A stretch of DNA of 64,000 bases, taken from contig CALNVZ010003425.1 of assembly GCA_940671915.1 (NCBI GenBank), positions 38,622,954 to 38,686,953 of the forward strand, given 5' to 3'; not shown here. Below are more notes on the stretch, generated by a model. It searched no databases. It was not told where the DNA came from and saw only the letters and a list, made by a program, of their open reading frames with translations. Numbering within the stretch: the first letter of the stretch is position 1. The stretch comes from Paracentrotus lividus. Its lineage: Eukaryota; Echinodermata; Echinoidea; Camarodonta; Echinidae.

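Overview
The window is a stretch of animal genomic DNA, most likely from a sea urchin. The reasons are a split gene with an animal-only domain set, AT-rich introns full of TACATGTA-type words, short palindromic transposons of kinds I associate with echinoids, and DIRS-type tyrosine-recombinase retrotransposons. The species call is inference.

One gene fills nearly the whole window, read on the minus strand from about 64000 down to 268: the ortholog of HERC1, the giant HECT-type E3 ubiquitin ligase. I could place 39 consecutive minus-strand exons (about 8.5 kb of coding sequence) with GT/AG borders and compatible reading phases, plus one later HECT exon. In gene order they encode a SPRY domain (63.8-62.2 kb), a long linker with a UBA domain (53.4-51.6 kb), a Cys/His-rich module (49.5-49.2 kb), a WD40 propeller (42.8-32.5 kb), the second seven-bladed RCC1 propeller (31.0-14.9 kb) and the start of the HECT domain (14.3-13.4 kb, then 420-268). 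The first RCC1 propeller and the HECT C-lobe with the catalytic cysteine lie outside the window.

The main irregularity is near the 3' end of the gene. About 11.4 kb (roughly 1057-12473) is flipped relative to the rest. It carries two HECT exons and a copied exon on the plus strand, and it cuts a short TA-flanked transposon into two halves lying 11 kb apart. Undoing the flip on paper restores the HECT exon order, one full-length transposon, and the spacer of a tandem exon array at the same time. This is either a real inversion or an assembly error; the exons inside also carry single-base indels.

Two related DIRS-like retrotransposons sit in the last introns: one at 1214-10134 (plus strand, interrupted by a 954-base gap and internally duplicated) and one at 17955-23363 (minus strand). 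Both have inverted terminal repeats, an internal complementary region, and RNase H and tyrosine recombinase remnants. Both lack the same part of the reverse transcriptase.

The introns also hold a recurring oddity: at least eight exons have partial or full copies, with splice border, repeated in tandem beside them. Copies holding an acceptor lie upstream of the intact exon and copies holding a donor lie downstream, as simple tandem duplication across an exon border predicts. The rest of the intronic space contains MITEs (piggyBac-like TTAA, mariner-like TA and others), long GAT/ATC microsatellites, LINE 3' tails and tandem repeats.
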